Under the pieces are notes generated by a model. That model did no database searches. It was given only the letters and a program-made list of their open reading frames with translations, and was not told the DNA's origin. Below, piece by piece: positions 63,477 through 64,000 of a stretch of 64,000 nt of DNA. The DNA lies in contig NZ_FOAZ01000022.1 in NCBI RefSeq assembly GCF_900109465.1, forward strand, positions 62,001 through 126,000, read 5' to 3'. This DNA is from Streptacidiphilus jiangxiensis (lineage in GTDB: Bacteria > Actinomycetota > Actinomycetes > Streptomycetales > Streptomycetaceae). The position numbers were made by a program, and so were the translations under genes. Within the stretch, counting starts at the first letter, position 1, and every line of letters starts with the position of its first letter.

Positions 63477-63509
63477 CAGAACTCCTTGGGATGACAGTCA
63501 GTTGCAACA

Positions 63510-63535
63510 CCCAGGGGCGCGAGGAACTGCGCGCC
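63510..63535. repeat. dispersed GGGGCGCGAGGAAC element
   Basis: CCCAGGGGCGCGAGG at 63510-63524, extended by AACTGCGCGCC, between hyi and glxR. It is preceded by GTTGCAACA, the same neighbour as in the 4.6 kb terminator. Confidence 0.75.
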
Positions 63536-63559
63536 CGGCCAGGCAAAGTGGAAGGGCCC

Positions 63560-64000
63560 TCAGCGCGTGCTGGATCGCAGCTCGGTAGGCAGCCACTCAA
63601 AGGAATCCGCCGAAGCAACGCCGGCAACCGGCTTGTACTCAAGACCGATGTAGCCTTCGTAGCCAACGGCATCCAGCTGACCGAACAGGCCAGCGAAGTC
63701 GAGCTCCCCGCTGCCGGGGAAGTTCCGGCCGGGCACGTCGGCAACCTGGACGTGACCGATCCGGTCCGCGTGCTCCGCGATCACCGCGGACAGGTCCTCG
63801 CCGTTGCGCGCCAGGTGGTAGAGGTCGCAGAGGAACTTGGTGTTCCCGAGGCCGGTGCTCGCGTTCACCGCGTCCACCACCGCCACCGCGTCCTTCGAGC
63901 TGAGCAGCCCGTACTGCGGCGCCTCCGGCGCGTTCAGCGCCTCGACCAGCAGGATCGCGCCGATCCCGTGCGCGGCCTGCGCGGCCAGCGCGAGGTTCTC
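63560..64000 (-). CDS. hyi: hydroxypyruvate isomerase, C-terminal part
   Basis: 146 C-terminal residues are visible; the N-terminus is beyond the window. It is a TIM-barrel isomerase converting hydroxypyruvate and tartronate semialdehyde. Visible motifs are VEALNAPEAPQYGLLSS, KFLCDLYHLARNGEDLSAVI, HVQVADVPGRNFPGSGELDF and YIGLEYKP (metal ligands Glu, Asp, His and Glu). It is the upstream gene of the glxR-gcl unit, with an 83-base gap holding a repeat. Confidence 0.93.
   Translation of the reverse strand, partial: ENLALAAQAAHGIGAILLVEALNAPEAPQYGLLSSKDAVAVVDAVNASTGLGNTKFLCDLYHLARNGEDLSAVIAEHADRIGHVQVADVPGRNFPGSGELDFAGLFGQLDAVGYEGYIGLEYKPVAGVASADSFEWLPTELRSSTR

Overview
The window is very GC-rich, gene-dense actinobacterial chromosome. 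Third-position G/C is strong throughout, GTG and TTG starts are frequent, and ATGA/GTGA gene overlaps are common. A conservon (cvnABCD), a WhiJ/BldB-like XRE-ATPase-DUF397 trio, a MalR-type maltose operon without its own ATPase gene, DasR-type and GlnR-type operator sequences, and dispersed GGGGCGCGAGGAAC palindromes all point to Streptomyces or a close relative (Kitasatospora, Streptacidiphilus). No mobile element, tRNA, rRNA, CRISPR array or replication origin was seen.

Layout. 1-4.6 kb: end of a DMT-type transporter gene, a TetR regulator, the XRE/DUF5753, HATPase and DUF397 trio with iterated TGCA repeats in its control regions, and a CbiX-like protein. 4.9-13.4 kb: a maltose/maltodextrin operon on the minus strand (malE, malF, malG, an alpha-glucosidase, a LacI regulator, an MFS transporter, a second paralogous LacI regulator) behind a CTTGCAG inverted-repeat operator. 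13.5-19.3 kb: a large FAD/Fe-S oxidoreductase with an internal 29-residue duplication, and two membrane proteins of unknown role. 19.4-24.8 kb: a conservon in which a DUF4239 gene and a proline-rich membrane-protein gene lie between cvnC and cvnD. 25-32.5 kb: mixed metabolism (acyl-CoA ligase, VOC protein, secreted SGNH esterase, YjbQ, a BlaI regulator divergent from DedA and PAP2 genes, MBL-fold hydrolase, secreted alpha/beta hydrolase). 32.6-34.9 kb: an amtB-PII pair behind a GlnR-like operator, in which the PII protein lacks key conserved residues, and a divergent acetyltransferase gene. 35-38.3 kb: a ROK kinase, a PucR regulator and a repeat-rich intergenic region.

38.3-47.3 kb: an M3 peptidase, then a purine-oxidation operon (xanthine dehydrogenase FAD, 2Fe-2S and Mo subunits, an AzgA-type purine permease, an XdhC accessory protein). 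47.4-53.2 kb: a group of glycan-degrading enzymes (secreted ricin/CBM hydrolase-like protein, secreted plant-type PNGase A, and a GH3 N-acetylhexosaminidase behind two DasR-like operators). 53.3-64 kb: an IclR regulator, a VOC protein, catalase, allantoicase, allantoinase, glycerate kinase, glyoxylate carboligase, tartronate semialdehyde reductase and the start of hydroxypyruvate isomerase.

Together the purine genes take hypoxanthine/xanthine to urate and allantoin/allantoate to glyoxylate, and the gcl-glxR-hyi-glycerate kinase set carries glyoxylate on to glycerate phosphate. Nitrogen released by this route fits the nearby ammonium transport genes. Uricase and related steps are not in the window. 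No obviously new defence or biosynthetic system was found. The most unusual items are the degenerate PII, the WhiJ-like trio with shared iterated operators, the conservon with inserted genes, and the twin MalR-like regulators around a transporter gene.
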